Below are positions 48,791-57,539 of a stretch of 64,000 nt of DNA, piece by piece. The notes beneath the pieces are model-generated. The model was not told the DNA's origin and searched no databases. It was given only the letters and a program-made list of their open reading frames with translations. Origin of the DNA: Actinomyces glycerinitolerans. Its GTDB lineage: Bacteria > Actinomycetota > Actinomycetes > Actinomycetales > Actinomycetaceae. Made by a program: the position numbers and the translations under genes. The stretch lies in contig NZ_FQTT01000015.1 in NCBI RefSeq assembly GCF_900098745.1, positions 1 through 64,000 of the forward strand. Direction: 5' to 3'. Numbering within the stretch: position 1 is the stretch's first letter; each line of letters begins with the position of its first letter.

Positions 48791-49978
48791 TCAGGCGGCG
48801 GGCTCAAGGGCGCGGGCGGACAGGACGCCGTCGATGGCACGCAGCTGCTCGAGCACGTCCTCGCCGAGCTCGCCCTCGACGTCGACGAGCGTGACGGCGA
48901 GGTCGCCGCGGGAGCGGTTGAGCAGGTTGGCGATGTTCTGGCCCCGCTCGGCCACCAGGGTGGAGACCTGGCCGACCATGTTGGGCACGTTCTGGTTGAC
49001 GATCACCAGGCGGCGGGTGCCGGGCTCGCGCGGCAGCACCGCCTCGGGAAAGTTGACCGCGTTGTGGACCTGGCCGTCCTCGAGGAAGCCGCGCAGCTCG
49101 TCCACGGCCATCACCGCGCAGTTGCGCTCGGCCTCCTTGGTGGAGGCGCCCAGGTGCGGCAGGGAGATGCACTTGGGGTGCTTGTGCACGGCGGTGGAGG
49201 GGAAGTCGCACACGTAGCCGCCCAGGGTGCCCTCGTCCAGGGCGGCGACGACGGCGGCCTCGTCCACGATCTCGGCGCGGGCGAAGTTCAGCAGCACCGC
49301 CGTCTCCTTCATCAACGCGATGCGCTGGGTGGAGACCAGGCCGCGGGTGGACTCGATCAGCGGCACGTGCACGGTGAGGATGTCGGCGCGGCGGAACACC
49401 TCCTCCATGGATTCGGCGCGCTCCACCTCGGCACTCAGGTGCCAGGCGTGCTCCACGCTGATGCCGGGGTCGAAGCCCACCACGTTCAGGCCCAGCCCGA
49501 GCGCGGCGTTGGCCACCTGCACGCCGATCGCGCCCAGACCGATCACGCCCAGGGTGCGGCCGGGCAGCTCGAAGCCGACGAACTGCTTCTTGCCGGCCTC
49601 GACGGCGCGAGCGATCTCGGCGTCGTCGCCGGTGAGCTCGTGGGCGAAGCGGGCGGCGGGGATGAGGTTACGGGAGGCGATGAACAGGCCCGCCAGCACC
49701 AGCTCCTTGACGGCGTTGGCGTTGGCGCCGGGGGTGTTGAACACCGGGATGCCGCGCTGGGTCATGGCGTCGACGGGGATGTTGTTGGTACCGGCGCCGG
49801 CGCGGGCGATCGCCAGCACCGAGTCCGGAATCGGGGCGTCGTGCAGCTTGGCCGAACGCACCAGCAGCGCGTCGGGGTCGGTGACGTTGCCGCCGACGTC
49901 GTAGCGGTCGTCCGGGAAGCGGGACAGGCCGGCGCCGGAGATGGCGTTGAGGGTCTGGATGCGGAACTGCTTCGTCAT
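48791..49978 (-). CDS. serA: D-3-phosphoglycerate dehydrogenase
   Basis: A 395-residue enzyme for the first step of serine synthesis, oxidising 3-phosphoglycerate with NAD. LGVIGLGAIGVQVANAAL is the nucleotide loop, RAGAGTNNIPVDAMTQRGI is the family start, and LPHLGASTKEAE holds the catalytic His. VIVNQNVPNMVGQVSTLVAE near 320 is the ACT domain that usually senses serine. The protein has the short ACT-only form and lacks the extra ASB domain of mycobacterial SerA. GGAG lies before the ATG; serC ends 45 bp upstream, so the two form an operon. Confidence 0.95.
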   Translation of the reverse strand: MTKQFRIQTLNAISGAGLSRFPDDRYDVGGNVTDPDALLVRSAKLHDAPIPDSVLAIARAGAGTNNIPVDAMTQRGIPVFNTPGANANAVKELVLAGLFIASRNLIPAARFAHELTGDDAEIARAVEAGKKQFVGFELPGRTLGVIGLGAIGVQVANAALGLGLNVVGFDPGISVEHAWHLSAEVERAESMEEVFRRADILTVHVPLIESTRGLVSTQRIALMKETAVLLNFARAEIVDEAAVVAALDEGTLGGYVCDFPSTAVHKHPKCISLPHLGASTKEAERNCAVMAVDELRGFLEDGQVHNAVNFPEAVLPREPGTRRLVIVNQNVPNMVGQVSTLVAERGQNIANLLNRSRGDLAVTLVDVEGELGEDVLEQLRAIDGVLSARALEPAA

Positions 49979-50023
49979 GGCTGTGGCTTCTCCTGCGGTG
50001 CTACTGGGCTTCCGGACAGACCG

Positions 50024-51106
50024 TCAGGCGCGGGTGCGCTCGAACTCGGTCATGTAGTCGATCAGGGCGGTGACGCCGTCGGCGGGCATGGCGTTGTAGA
50101 TGGAGGCGCGCATGCCGCCGACGCTGCGGTGACCCTTGAGGTTGGTCAGGCCGACGGCGTCGGCGCCGGCGAGGAAGTCGGCGTCGAGGGCGGGGTCGGC
50201 CAGGGTGAAGGGGATGTTCATCCAGGAGCGGGAGCGCGCCTGAACGGGGTTGTTGTAGAAGTCCGAGGCGTCGATGGCGGCGTACAGGCGCTCCGCCTTG
50301 GCGCAGTTACGCTCGCCCATGGCCTCCAGGCCGCCGGTGGACTCGATCCAGTGCAGGATCAGCCCGAGCAGGTAGATGGAGAAGGTGGGCGGGGTGTTTA
50401 GCATGGAGTCGGCCTCCGCCATGACCTTCCAGTCCCAGATGGCGGGCACGTCCTCGCGGGCGCGGCCGAGAAGGTCCTCACGCACCACAACGATCGCCAG
50501 GCCGGCGGGTCCGAGGTTCTTCTGGGCGCCGCCGTAGATGACGCCGAAGCGCTCGACGTCGATCGGGCGGGAGAGGTAGGTGGAGGAGAAGTCGGCCACG
50601 AGCGGGACGTCGCCGGCGTCGGGGATGTAGGGGAACTCGACGCCGCCGATGGTCTCGTTGGGCGTGTAGTGCAGGTAGGCGGCGTCGACGGGGACGGTGA
50701 AGGAGCCGGGCTCGGGGGTGGTGGTGTAGGCGGAGGCGGACTCGTCGGCGACGACGCGCACGTCCACGCCCTGACGGCCAGCCTCCTTGATGGCCTTCTT
50801 GGACCACTGGCCGGTGTTGAGGTAGGCGGCGGTGGCGCCGCGGGCGGCCAGGTTCATAGGGATGGCGGAGAACTGGCCGGTGGCGCCGCCGGCAAGGAAG
50901 AGGATGCGGTAGTTGCTCGGAACGTTCGCGACGCGGCGGAAGGCGGACTCGGCGTCGGCGGCGCAGGCGACGAAGTCCTTCCCGCGGTGGGAGACCTCCA
51001 GCACGCTCATGCCGGAACCCTGCCAGTCGGTGAGCTCGGCGGCGGCCTGCTCGAGCACCGGCAGCGGCAGTTGTGCGGGGCCTGCGGAGAAGTTGTACAC
51101 GCGCAT
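50024..51106 (-). CDS. serC: Phosphoserine aminotransferase
   Basis: A 360-residue PLP enzyme for the second step of serine synthesis. MRVYNFSAGPAQLPLPVLEQ is the standard start, GSGMSVLEVSHRGKDF and LFLAGGATGQFSAIPMNL follow, and the PLP lysine is in VIYGGAQKNLGPAGLAIVVV (about 197-216). SVGGMRASIYNAMP closes the family pattern. The ATG at 51106 matches family starts; GGAG lies only 2 nt before it, so spacing is tight. It is followed by serA. Confidence 0.95.
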   Translation of the reverse strand: MRVYNFSAGPAQLPLPVLEQAAAELTDWQGSGMSVLEVSHRGKDFVACAADAESAFRRVANVPSNYRILFLAGGATGQFSAIPMNLAARGATAAYLNTGQWSKKAIKEAGRQGVDVRVVADESASAYTTTPEPGSFTVPVDAAYLHYTPNETIGGVEFPYIPDAGDVPLVADFSSTYLSRPIDVERFGVIYGGAQKNLGPAGLAIVVVREDLLGRAREDVPAIWDWKVMAEADSMLNTPPTFSIYLLGLILHWIESTGGLEAMGERNCAKAERLYAAIDASDFYNNPVQARSRSWMNIPFTLADPALDADFLAGADAVGLTNLKGHRSVGGMRASIYNAMPADGVTALIDYMTEFERTRA

Positions 51107-51237
51107 GGCTCCACGATAGCCGGGGTGCGCGGTGCAGCCGTAAAGCGTCTCATGGGACGGGGCGGCGTGCGGGGTGCGCGGCGGGCGGCGGCGGCAGCAG
51201 GGTTGCCTGGGCGACCCCGCCGCGGCGGGCACCGGCC

Positions 51238-51350
51238 GTCTACTACGCCGGTTCGGGGTTAACAACGCCAGTTAACCGTCTGCTGTATACCTCTGAGGCC
51301 TTCAGCAGAACGTTAAGTAGCGTTGTTAACGGGGAAGAGGCGTTGCAAAC
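51238..51350. repeat. 113-bp palindromic element, copy 3
   Basis: GTCTACTACGCC at the left and GGCGTTGCAAAC at the right enclose GTTAACAACGCC / GCGTTGTTAAC arms and CGTCTGCTG / CAGCAGAACG inner arms. It is nearly identical to copies 4 and 5. It lies in the divergent gap between serC and parD, 125 bp ahead of parD; the rest of this 368-bp gap shows no gene. Confidence 0.92.
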
Positions 51351-51474
51351 GACCTCCTCCGCAGCCAGCTACTCCGACCAGAACCCACGACCTGCCGGCC
51401 GGGCCGCCCCACAAGCATCCTTTTGCGCTTCGCAACGGACGCATAGAGTCGGAACGACGACGGAAGGAGCCCCG

Positions 51475-51747
51475 GTGAGCAGGACGCTGACCATCACCGT
51501 GCCGGACAGCCTGGCCGCTGAGCTGGATCAGCGTGTGGCATCAGGCGCGTACGCCAGCCGGAGTACAGCCGTCGTAGACGGGCTCCGCGAGTTGTTCAGT
51601 CGCGAAGAAGCTCTCGATTCATGGCTGCGCGACGAAGTGGGCCCGGCCTATGACGAGCTACGCGAGGATCCCACCCGCGCCTTGTCCCCCGAAACAGTGC
51701 GCGCACACATCGCCGGCATCCATGCCCAATCAGCGTCCGGAGCCTGA
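51475..51747 (+). CDS. ParD-like antitoxin
   Basis: A 90-residue ribbon-helix-helix protein: TLTITVPDSLAAELDQRVAS forms the strand and first helix, and YASRSTAVVDGLRELFSRE the second helix, the CopG/ParD pattern. The GTG start follows AAGGAGCCCCG. The C-terminal tail (from about 60) would wrap the toxin. The toxin gene overlaps its 3' end by 26 nt. Confidence 0.83.
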   Translation: MSRTLTITVPDSLAAELDQRVASGAYASRSTAVVDGLRELFSREEALDSWLRDEVGPAYDELREDPTRALSPETVRAHIAGIHAQSASGA

Positions 51748-52063
51748 AGCGCCGTCGCGCCACGTCGTCTACTCCCAGCGGGCGCAAGGCCACCTGGCTG
51801 ATCTGTATCGTTGGATCGCGGACGAGTCAGGATTCCCCAACCGGGCACTGCTATATGTAGCACTTATGGACCGATGCGAGGCTTTGGGCGACTTCCCGAT
51901 GCTGGGGCACGCTCGCGATGACATTAGGCCTGGCTTACGTACCGTCGGCTTTCGACGCCGAGCCGCCATCGCCTTCGCCGTGACCGATGAGGCTGTTGAG
52001 ATCCTCGGTGTCTACTACGGTGGCCGTGATCACGAAACACTTCTGCGCACCGATAAGCATTAA
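51722..52063 (+). CDS. ParE/RelE-family toxin
   Basis: A 113-residue toxin. VVYSQRAQGHLADLYRWIAD, RCEALGDFPMLGHARDDIRP, GLRTVGFRRRAAIAFAVTD and VEILGVYYGGRDHETLL match the ParE fold, including the closing GRD. ParE toxins poison DNA gyrase. The ATG at 51722 overlaps parD; no separate ribosome site is seen, which fits coupled translation. The pair is intact and lies beside the type ISP restriction gene, whose loss it could penalise. Confidence 0.82.
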   Translation: MPNQRPEPEAPSRHVVYSQRAQGHLADLYRWIADESGFPNRALLYVALMDRCEALGDFPMLGHARDDIRPGLRTVGFRRRAAIAFAVTDEAVEILGVYYGGRDHETLLRTDKH

Positions 52064-52108
52064 CCCAGTGTTCGCCGCGGAAACCCAACGGGACGGCGCC
52101 GACAGAGA

Positions 52109-55100
52109 CTAGTCGCGCACGTCCAACGGGGGCAGGGACTTTACGATCTGCTGGGTGCGCACGGAGACGGTGGTGACGCGGGCGATGAGGTCGAGGAGGT
52201 AGCGGGGCTGGGGCCCCGCCATTTCGCCCTGGCCCGCGCCTTCGGCCATCCACTCGTTGGGGTCGTTGACGATGCCGGAGGCCTTGTCGGGCTTGACCTG
52301 GTAGCGGTCGATGATCCAGTCCAGGCCGCTGCGCGAGCCCAGCAGGTAGTCCTGCGTCGTCTCCGGGATGCCAGACACGGTCACGTGCTCGTTGTAGACA
52401 ATGCTGGTCTTGTCGGCGACCGGCTTTCCGTCCACCCGGGTCTTGGCGTAGCGCAGCTTGGTCACGTGCAGCAAAGCCGGGTCAATCGTGTCGCGCTCCG
52501 CCCATGGCACCTCCTTCCCGTCGACGGTCAGGGTCAGCTCGCATGGCTCCACGTTCTCGTAGTCCAGGTGAAGGTCCGCCAGCCCGCGCCCGGCGGTGGC
52601 GATGGCGACGAAGTCCGCGCGGGAGGCCACCAGCGGGATGCGCGGCAGGGACTTCTTCAGGTCCGCGCCGTAGCGGGCTCGGTAGTCGGGCGAGTGCAGC
52701 AGCCCGTAGACGTAGTAGAAGATGTCATCCTTGCCGACCGTCGGCCCGTAGGCCTCCCGGTAGGCACGCAGGGTGGCGTTGGTGATGTTGTCGACCCGGC
52801 GGTAGCCGCCAATCACCTCGCCCGCACTCTCACCATCCGGGCTCCCACCATCATTGCCGACGACGCCGCTCGCTCCCGCTCCCAGGTCGAGCATGCCCGC
52901 GTCCCGGGCGGGCTGGTCGACCGGCTCCCAGGTCCAACGCGGAAAGAACTGCCCATTACTCGAGCCCCAGAATGCCAGGTCTGGAACGCTCGTCATCGCC
53001 AGAGCCGAGAATGGCTTGTCAGATCCCTTACCAACTATGTAAAACCCCAGATTGTCGTGCGCCGGCGTGGGGAAGTAGCGGTGCAGCACCGCCGGGAGGT
53101 AGATGATCCCGTCGGAGGCGTTCAGCCACTGCTTGCAGAAGGGCCTGTAGAGGCCCGTGTAGGTGGCGTGCGCGTTGTAGCGAATAGCGCGGTCCTTTTC
53201 CGCAGACCGATATAGGTCACGAGTCCACTTGATCTGGGTCTCGTCCGTGGTGACCAGGTCCTTCGCCGCAACACCCGCGGCCAGCTCGGCGGCGTGGTCA
53301 CGGTGGACGCGCCCGCGCTCGGCGTCATAAGTACCGATGAGGCGCTGGCAGGATTCCCGCAGAGTCGCCGCGGAGAAGTTGTAGACCCATGCGTCGCGTC
53401 CGGTTTCTACTCCACGCGAGTAGGACTCGAAAACCGGTGCCTGCTCTTCGCCGATTGGCTGCCAGCTTCCGTAGCGCGGGTCGCGCTGGTTGATCCAGTC
53501 GCCGGCGGCGTTGGGGGTGATCGTCTCCCAGTCCATGGTCTCGATGCGCGAGTCGTCCACGATGCGCAGCTTGTCCTCGCGGCTCAGGTAGTCGCCGATG
53601 TCCCGGTAGTGCAGCACCGCCGGCCCGCTGTGAGCGGGGTCCTTCACCAAGAAGGTAATCGCGACGGTCGCGCGCGAGCCGCCTCCGAATACCTTCCCTC
53701 CCTCACGGCGCGAGAGCTCCCCGGCGGTGCGCTGATTGCCCCGCAGGTTGAACACGTAGACATGCGCGAACTCCTCCGCCAGGCTGAGCCGCACGCCGTC
53801 GGCGGTGTTGGCATCGATGAAGCCGCCATTGGTGACGAAGCCAATCACCCCGGCGTCCCCGAGCCGGTCACTGGCCCAGCGGATGGCCCGCAGGTAGGAG
53901 TCGTACAGGGAGTTCTTGTTGGTGCCCGTCGAGCGGGCCGCGTAGGTTTCGGCGATCCGCCGGTCCAGGTCCGGATAGCGCTGGTTGGCGTTGTTGTCGT
54001 TGGCGGACTCCTGCCCCACAGAGTACGGCGGGTTGGCGACGATCAGCCGGATATCCAGCTTGCGCTGGGCGGCGGCGCGGTCGTTGTTGGCCACGAAGAA
54101 GCTCGTGTCCAAGGTGCCCTCGCCCTCGCTCATCTGGAAGGTGTCGGCCAGCACGATCCCGTCGAAGGGCACATAGCCGCCGTCGTCCGCACCCTGCGCC
54201 CCGGCACCGGCGTCGTTTCCGGACTGCTGCGCCTGAGCGAGCAGGTCGCGGTAGGCGACCTCAATGTTCGCCGTCGCAATGTAGTAGGCCAGCAGCAGGA
54301 TCTCATTGGCGTGCAGCTCGCCGGCGTACTTGCGGGCCAGGTCGGCAGGGGCGATCAGCCCGGACTGCAGCAGGCGCACAATGAAGGTGCCGGTACCGGT
54401 GAAGGGGTCCAGCACGTGCACGCCCGCGTCGGTGACGCCCCGCCCGAAGTGCTCATGGGACAGGTGGTCCACGCTGCGCAGGATGAAGTCGACGATCTCC
54501 ACCGGCGTGTACACGATCCCGAGGGACTTCGCCGTCTTAGTGAAGGCCTGGGAGAAGAACTTCTCATACAGTTCGGTGATGATGCGCTGCTTGCCCTCGG
54601 CGTTGTCGATGCCGGCACAGCGCTCGCGCACCGAGGTGTAGAAGCCCTCCAGCGCCTCGGTCTCCGCCTCCAGGTTGGCGCCGTCGAGCACGCGCAGCAT
54701 CCGCCCCATAACCTGAGCCACCGGGTTGGTGGCGGAGAAGTCGTAGCCGTCGAATACGGCGTCGAACACCGGCTTGGTAACCAGGTGCTGGGAGAGCATG
54801 TCGATCGCGGAGGCCGGGGTGATCGAGTCGTTGAGGTTGGCCCGCAGGGCGTCGAGGAAGTGCGCGAACTCCGGGGCGACCGCCGGGTCCGCCACCCGCT
54901 GCTCCAGGCGGGTGCGGTGGCGGGCGGCGATCTGGGCGACGTCCTTGGCCCACTGCTCCCAGTAGCGGCGGCTGCCGACCTTCTGGACCAGGCGCGCGTA
55001 GATCGCCTCCTTCCACTTGCCCAGCGAAGCCAGGTCGAAGGCCGCCTGCTCACCCAGGTCAACCGCGTCGTCGTCGGGGTCGTAGGCGGACGGGCCGAAG

Positions 55101-57208
55101 GGATCGATGATGGCGACCTTGTCCGGCTTGGAGCGGTTGAGGTCGATCTTGTTGACCATGGCATCGAAGCGCTCGTCGTGCGCGCGCAGCGCCTGCAGCA
55201 CCTCCCACACCACGCGGAAGGTGTCATTGTCGGCCAGCACGTCCTCCGGAGCCATGCCCGTGGGAATGGCCACCGGCAGGATGATGTAGCCGTAGCGCTT
55301 GCCCGGAGCCAGCCGCATGACCCGCCCCACGGACTGCACAATGTCCACCTGGGACTTGCGCGGGGAGAGGAACATTACCGCGTCCAGGGCGGGCACGTCC
55401 ACGCCCTCGCTCAGGCAGCGGGCATTGGACAGCACCCGGCACGACACTGCCCCGTCGTCGCCGTCCTCGCTACTCCCGGCGCCCGACGACGACGCTCCCG
55501 GACCGTCCGCGCCCTCACCCGAGAGCCAACCCAGCAGGCGGTTGCGTTCCATGATGTTCATGGAGCCATCCACGTGCCTGACCTCGACCGACCCCAGCCG
55601 CCGCTGCGGCCCGGCACCATCGCCGCCCGCCGGAGCGACGGCGTCGTCCCCCTCGGGCAGGCCGGTGCGGTAGTCCTCGGCGACGTCGTTGAAGGACGCG
55701 GCGAAGCGCTTAGAGCTCCTGATGTCCCGGGCGAAGGCGACGGCGGTGCGCATGGGCTGAATGTCGGTGCCGTACTCGGACAGGTTCACGGAGCGCTTGG
55801 CCAGCGCGTTCCAGCAGCCGACGATGCGAGCCGCGTCATCCAGGGTGAGTTCGCCGTTGCGCGCAAGGGAGGACTGCATGCGGGAGGCGACGGCGTCCTC
55901 GGACACGGTCAGGACCAGCACCTTGTAGTCGGTGAGCAGGTTACGGGAGACCGCCTCGCCGAAGCCTAGGCGGAAGAGCTCCTCGCCGTAGGTGTCGGCG
56001 TCGTCCATGGATGCGAGCACCGCGTTCTTCTGGCCGGCGCGCGCCTTGGTGGAGTCGTCGTAGATGCGGGGAGTCGCCGTCATGTACAGGCGCTTGCGGC
56101 CGCGCAGGTAGGTGTTGTCGTGCACGCGGACGAAGGCGGACTCGTCCGCTCCGGCGAGCGTGGCGCCGGTGGTGCGATGGGCCTCGTCGCAGATGATCAG
56201 GTCGAAGTCCGGTGCTCCGAGCCCCTGTGCCCGGGCGACGGCGTCGATGGACTGGTAGGTGGAGAAGACCACCGTCATGGGGGTCACGCCGTCGACGGGA
56301 GCGGCGCGCCGGGTGAGCCTGCGGGCGAGGGCTTCGGCGTCGGTGGTGGCGGGGATCGCCAGGTCAACCACCGAGATGTCCTCGCTCAGGTCCGTCTTGC
56401 CGCGGCCCTTACCGACCTTGTTGTCAGAGCAGACCGCGAATGAGCGCAGCGGAACCTGGGCCTCTGCGCTCCACTCAAGCAGTGTCTGCGACAGCAGTGC
56501 AATGGAGGGGACCAGGAATAGCGCTACCCCCCCCCCGCCACTTCCAGCCATGGCCTCGGCAATGCGCAGCGAAGTGAAGGTCTTACCGGTGCCGCAGGCC
56601 ATGATGAGCTTACCGCGGTCGGCTGTCGCGAGCCCCTGGGTCACCGCATCCAGCGCACGCCGCTGGTGCTCGCGCAGCGTCTTACGCCCGGCACGCTCCA
56701 TGACCTCCGGAGTGGCCAGGTTGAACTTGTCCCAGTCGATGGTGGAGTTGAACAGGTCCTTCAGGCCGATGCGGGAGACCGGGATAGCCTGGTTCTCCAC
56801 CGTGGATGCGGCCGCGGAGTTCCACTTGTCGGTGGTGGACACGAACAGGCGCGAAGTGAACTCACCCGTGCCCGACTCGGCCAGGAAGGAGTCGACGTCG
56901 GCCTTGGTGACCTGGGACTCCGGGTCGTAGAACTTGCACTGCACCGCGCACAGCTCGCCGGTGTCACGCTCGCGAGCCACCAGGTCGACGCCGCGATCCG
57001 GGCGGGTGCCGCGATCCGGCCAGTCCCTCCACATCCAGACCTCGTCGAAGCGCTCGGCGTAACGGGGGTCGGTCAGGAGGAACTGCCGCACCAGGCGCTC
57101 GAAGCTCGTTCCCTTGCCCCGCTGCGTCTGAGCGTTGAAGTAAAGCTCATCGAGGAGGGCGCCGACGCGGGACTGGTTCTGGGGTGACTGGCTCACGCAG
57201 GGCAGCAT
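52109..57208 (-). CDS. Single-chain type ISP-like restriction-modification enzyme
   Basis: A 1699-residue protein holding a whole restriction-modification system. The order is: Mrr-like nuclease (GVDLVARE with Asp75, VQCKF with Gln90 and Lys92), SF2 helicase (Walker A ACGTGKT about 204-210, DEAH 341-344, QSVGRVMRLAPG), a helical coupler, an adenine methyltransferase (VLDPFTGTGTF and IVANPPYSVGQ) and a C-terminal target-recognition part. This matches the LlaGI/LlaBIII type ISP design. It methylates one strand of an asymmetric site and cuts where two translocating enzymes meet. ATG 57208 or GTG 57196 could be the start. Two Gly/Ser-rich inserts and a run of eight G in the coding strand (56527-56534) are notable. 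Confidence 0.87.
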   Translation of the reverse strand: MLPCVSQSPQNQSRVGALLDELYFNAQTQRGKGTSFERLVRQFLLTDPRYAERFDEVWMWRDWPDRGTRPDRGVDLVARERDTGELCAVQCKFYDPESQVTKADVDSFLAESGTGEFTSRLFVSTTDKWNSAAASTVENQAIPVSRIGLKDLFNSTIDWDKFNLATPEVMERAGRKTLREHQRRALDAVTQGLATADRGKLIMACGTGKTFTSLRIAEAMAGSGGGGVALFLVPSIALLSQTLLEWSAEAQVPLRSFAVCSDNKVGKGRGKTDLSEDISVVDLAIPATTDAEALARRLTRRAAPVDGVTPMTVVFSTYQSIDAVARAQGLGAPDFDLIICDEAHRTTGATLAGADESAFVRVHDNTYLRGRKRLYMTATPRIYDDSTKARAGQKNAVLASMDDADTYGEELFRLGFGEAVSRNLLTDYKVLVLTVSEDAVASRMQSSLARNGELTLDDAARIVGCWNALAKRSVNLSEYGTDIQPMRTAVAFARDIRSSKRFAASFNDVAEDYRTGLPEGDDAVAPAGGDGAGPQRRLGSVEVRHVDGSMNIMERNRLLGWLSGEGADGPGASSSGAGSSEDGDDGAVSCRVLSNARCLSEGVDVPALDAVMFLSPRKSQVDIVQSVGRVMRLAPGKRYGYIILPVAIPTGMAPEDVLADNDTFRVVWEVLQALRAHDERFDAMVNKIDLNRSKPDKVAIIDPFGPSAYDPDDDAVDLGEQAAFDLASLGKWKEAIYARLVQKVGSRRYWEQWAKDVAQIAARHRTRLEQRVADPAVAPEFAHFLDALRANLNDSITPASAIDMLSQHLVTKPVFDAVFDGYDFSATNPVAQVMGRMLRVLDGANLEAETEALEGFYTSVRERCAGIDNAEGKQRIITELYEKFFSQAFTKTAKSLGIVYTPVEIVDFILRSVDHLSHEHFGRGVTDAGVHVLDPFTGTGTFIVRLLQSGLIAPADLARKYAGELHANEILLLAYYIATANIEVAYRDLLAQAQQSGNDAGAGAQGADDGGYVPFDGIVLADTFQMSEGEGTLDTSFFVANNDRAAAQRKLDIRLIVANPPYSVGQESANDNNANQRYPDLDRRIAETYAARSTGTNKNSLYDSYLRAIRWASDRLGDAGVIGFVTNGGFIDANTADGVRLSLAEEFAHVYVFNLRGNQRTAGELSRREGGKVFGGGSRATVAITFLVKDPAHSGPAVLHYRDIGDYLSREDKLRIVDDSRIETMDWETITPNAAGDWINQRDPRYGSWQPIGEEQAPVFESYSRGVETGRDAWVYNFSAATLRESCQRLIGTYDAERGRVHRDHAAELAAGVAAKDLVTTDETQIKWTRDLYRSAEKDRAIRYNAHATYTGLYRPFCKQWLNASDGIIYLPAVLHRYFPTPAHDNLGFYIVGKGSDKPFSALAMTSVPDLAFWGSSNGQFFPRWTWEPVDQPARDAGMLDLGAGASGVVGNDGGSPDGESAGEVIGGYRRVDNITNATLRAYREAYGPTVGKDDIFYYVYGLLHSPDYRARYGADLKKSLPRIPLVASRADFVAIATAGRGLADLHLDYENVEPCELTLTVDGKEVPWAERDTIDPALLHVTKLRYAKTRVDGKPVADKTSIVYNEHVTVSGIPETTQDYLLGSRSGLDWIIDRYQVKPDKASGIVNDPNEWMAEGAGQGEMAGPQPRYLLDLIARVTTVSVRTQQIVKSLPPLDVRD

Positions 57209-57458
57209 AGGTGTGCCGACCCTCCGGCGGGCGCAATACCGAAATCTGGAATCAATCGCAACCGCCCTCGGGCCCGGGTGCCGCCGGGCACGATGCCCGA
57301 GGCGCACACCAGCGATCCCAGGCTCCGGGTGAACCGGCGCCGCCCACCGCCAAGCGCATGCCATGAGTTCACCCGCCCCCTTGCAGCCCGGGCTCCCGTC
57401 GCCTAGTCGTGCATGCGAGCGCGGCGATTCGTCTTTGCAGTGTTACCTCATCCAAGTC

Positions 57459-57512
57459 TTTACCGTGACACCGTCGCAGGTATGCTCGTCGGCGTGAACC
57501 ACGGCGGTTCAC
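57459..57512 (+). promoter_or_regulatory. Promoter and operator of the DUF726 gene
   Basis: TTTACC (57459) and TATGCT (57481) are spaced by 16 nt, a plausible -35/-10 pair. GTGAACC (57494-57500) and GGTTCAC (57506-57512) form an inverted repeat right after the -10, where a bound repressor would block initiation. The upstream 250 bp of this gap show nothing recognisable. Confidence 0.5.
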
Positions 57513-57539
57513 ATATGCCACGAGAGCACAGGAGACCCC

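Noticed and set aside
53294..55969. 891-codon plus-strand frame opposite the type ISP gene
   Set aside because: Same antisense effect; the minus frame carries helicase and methyltransferase motifs.
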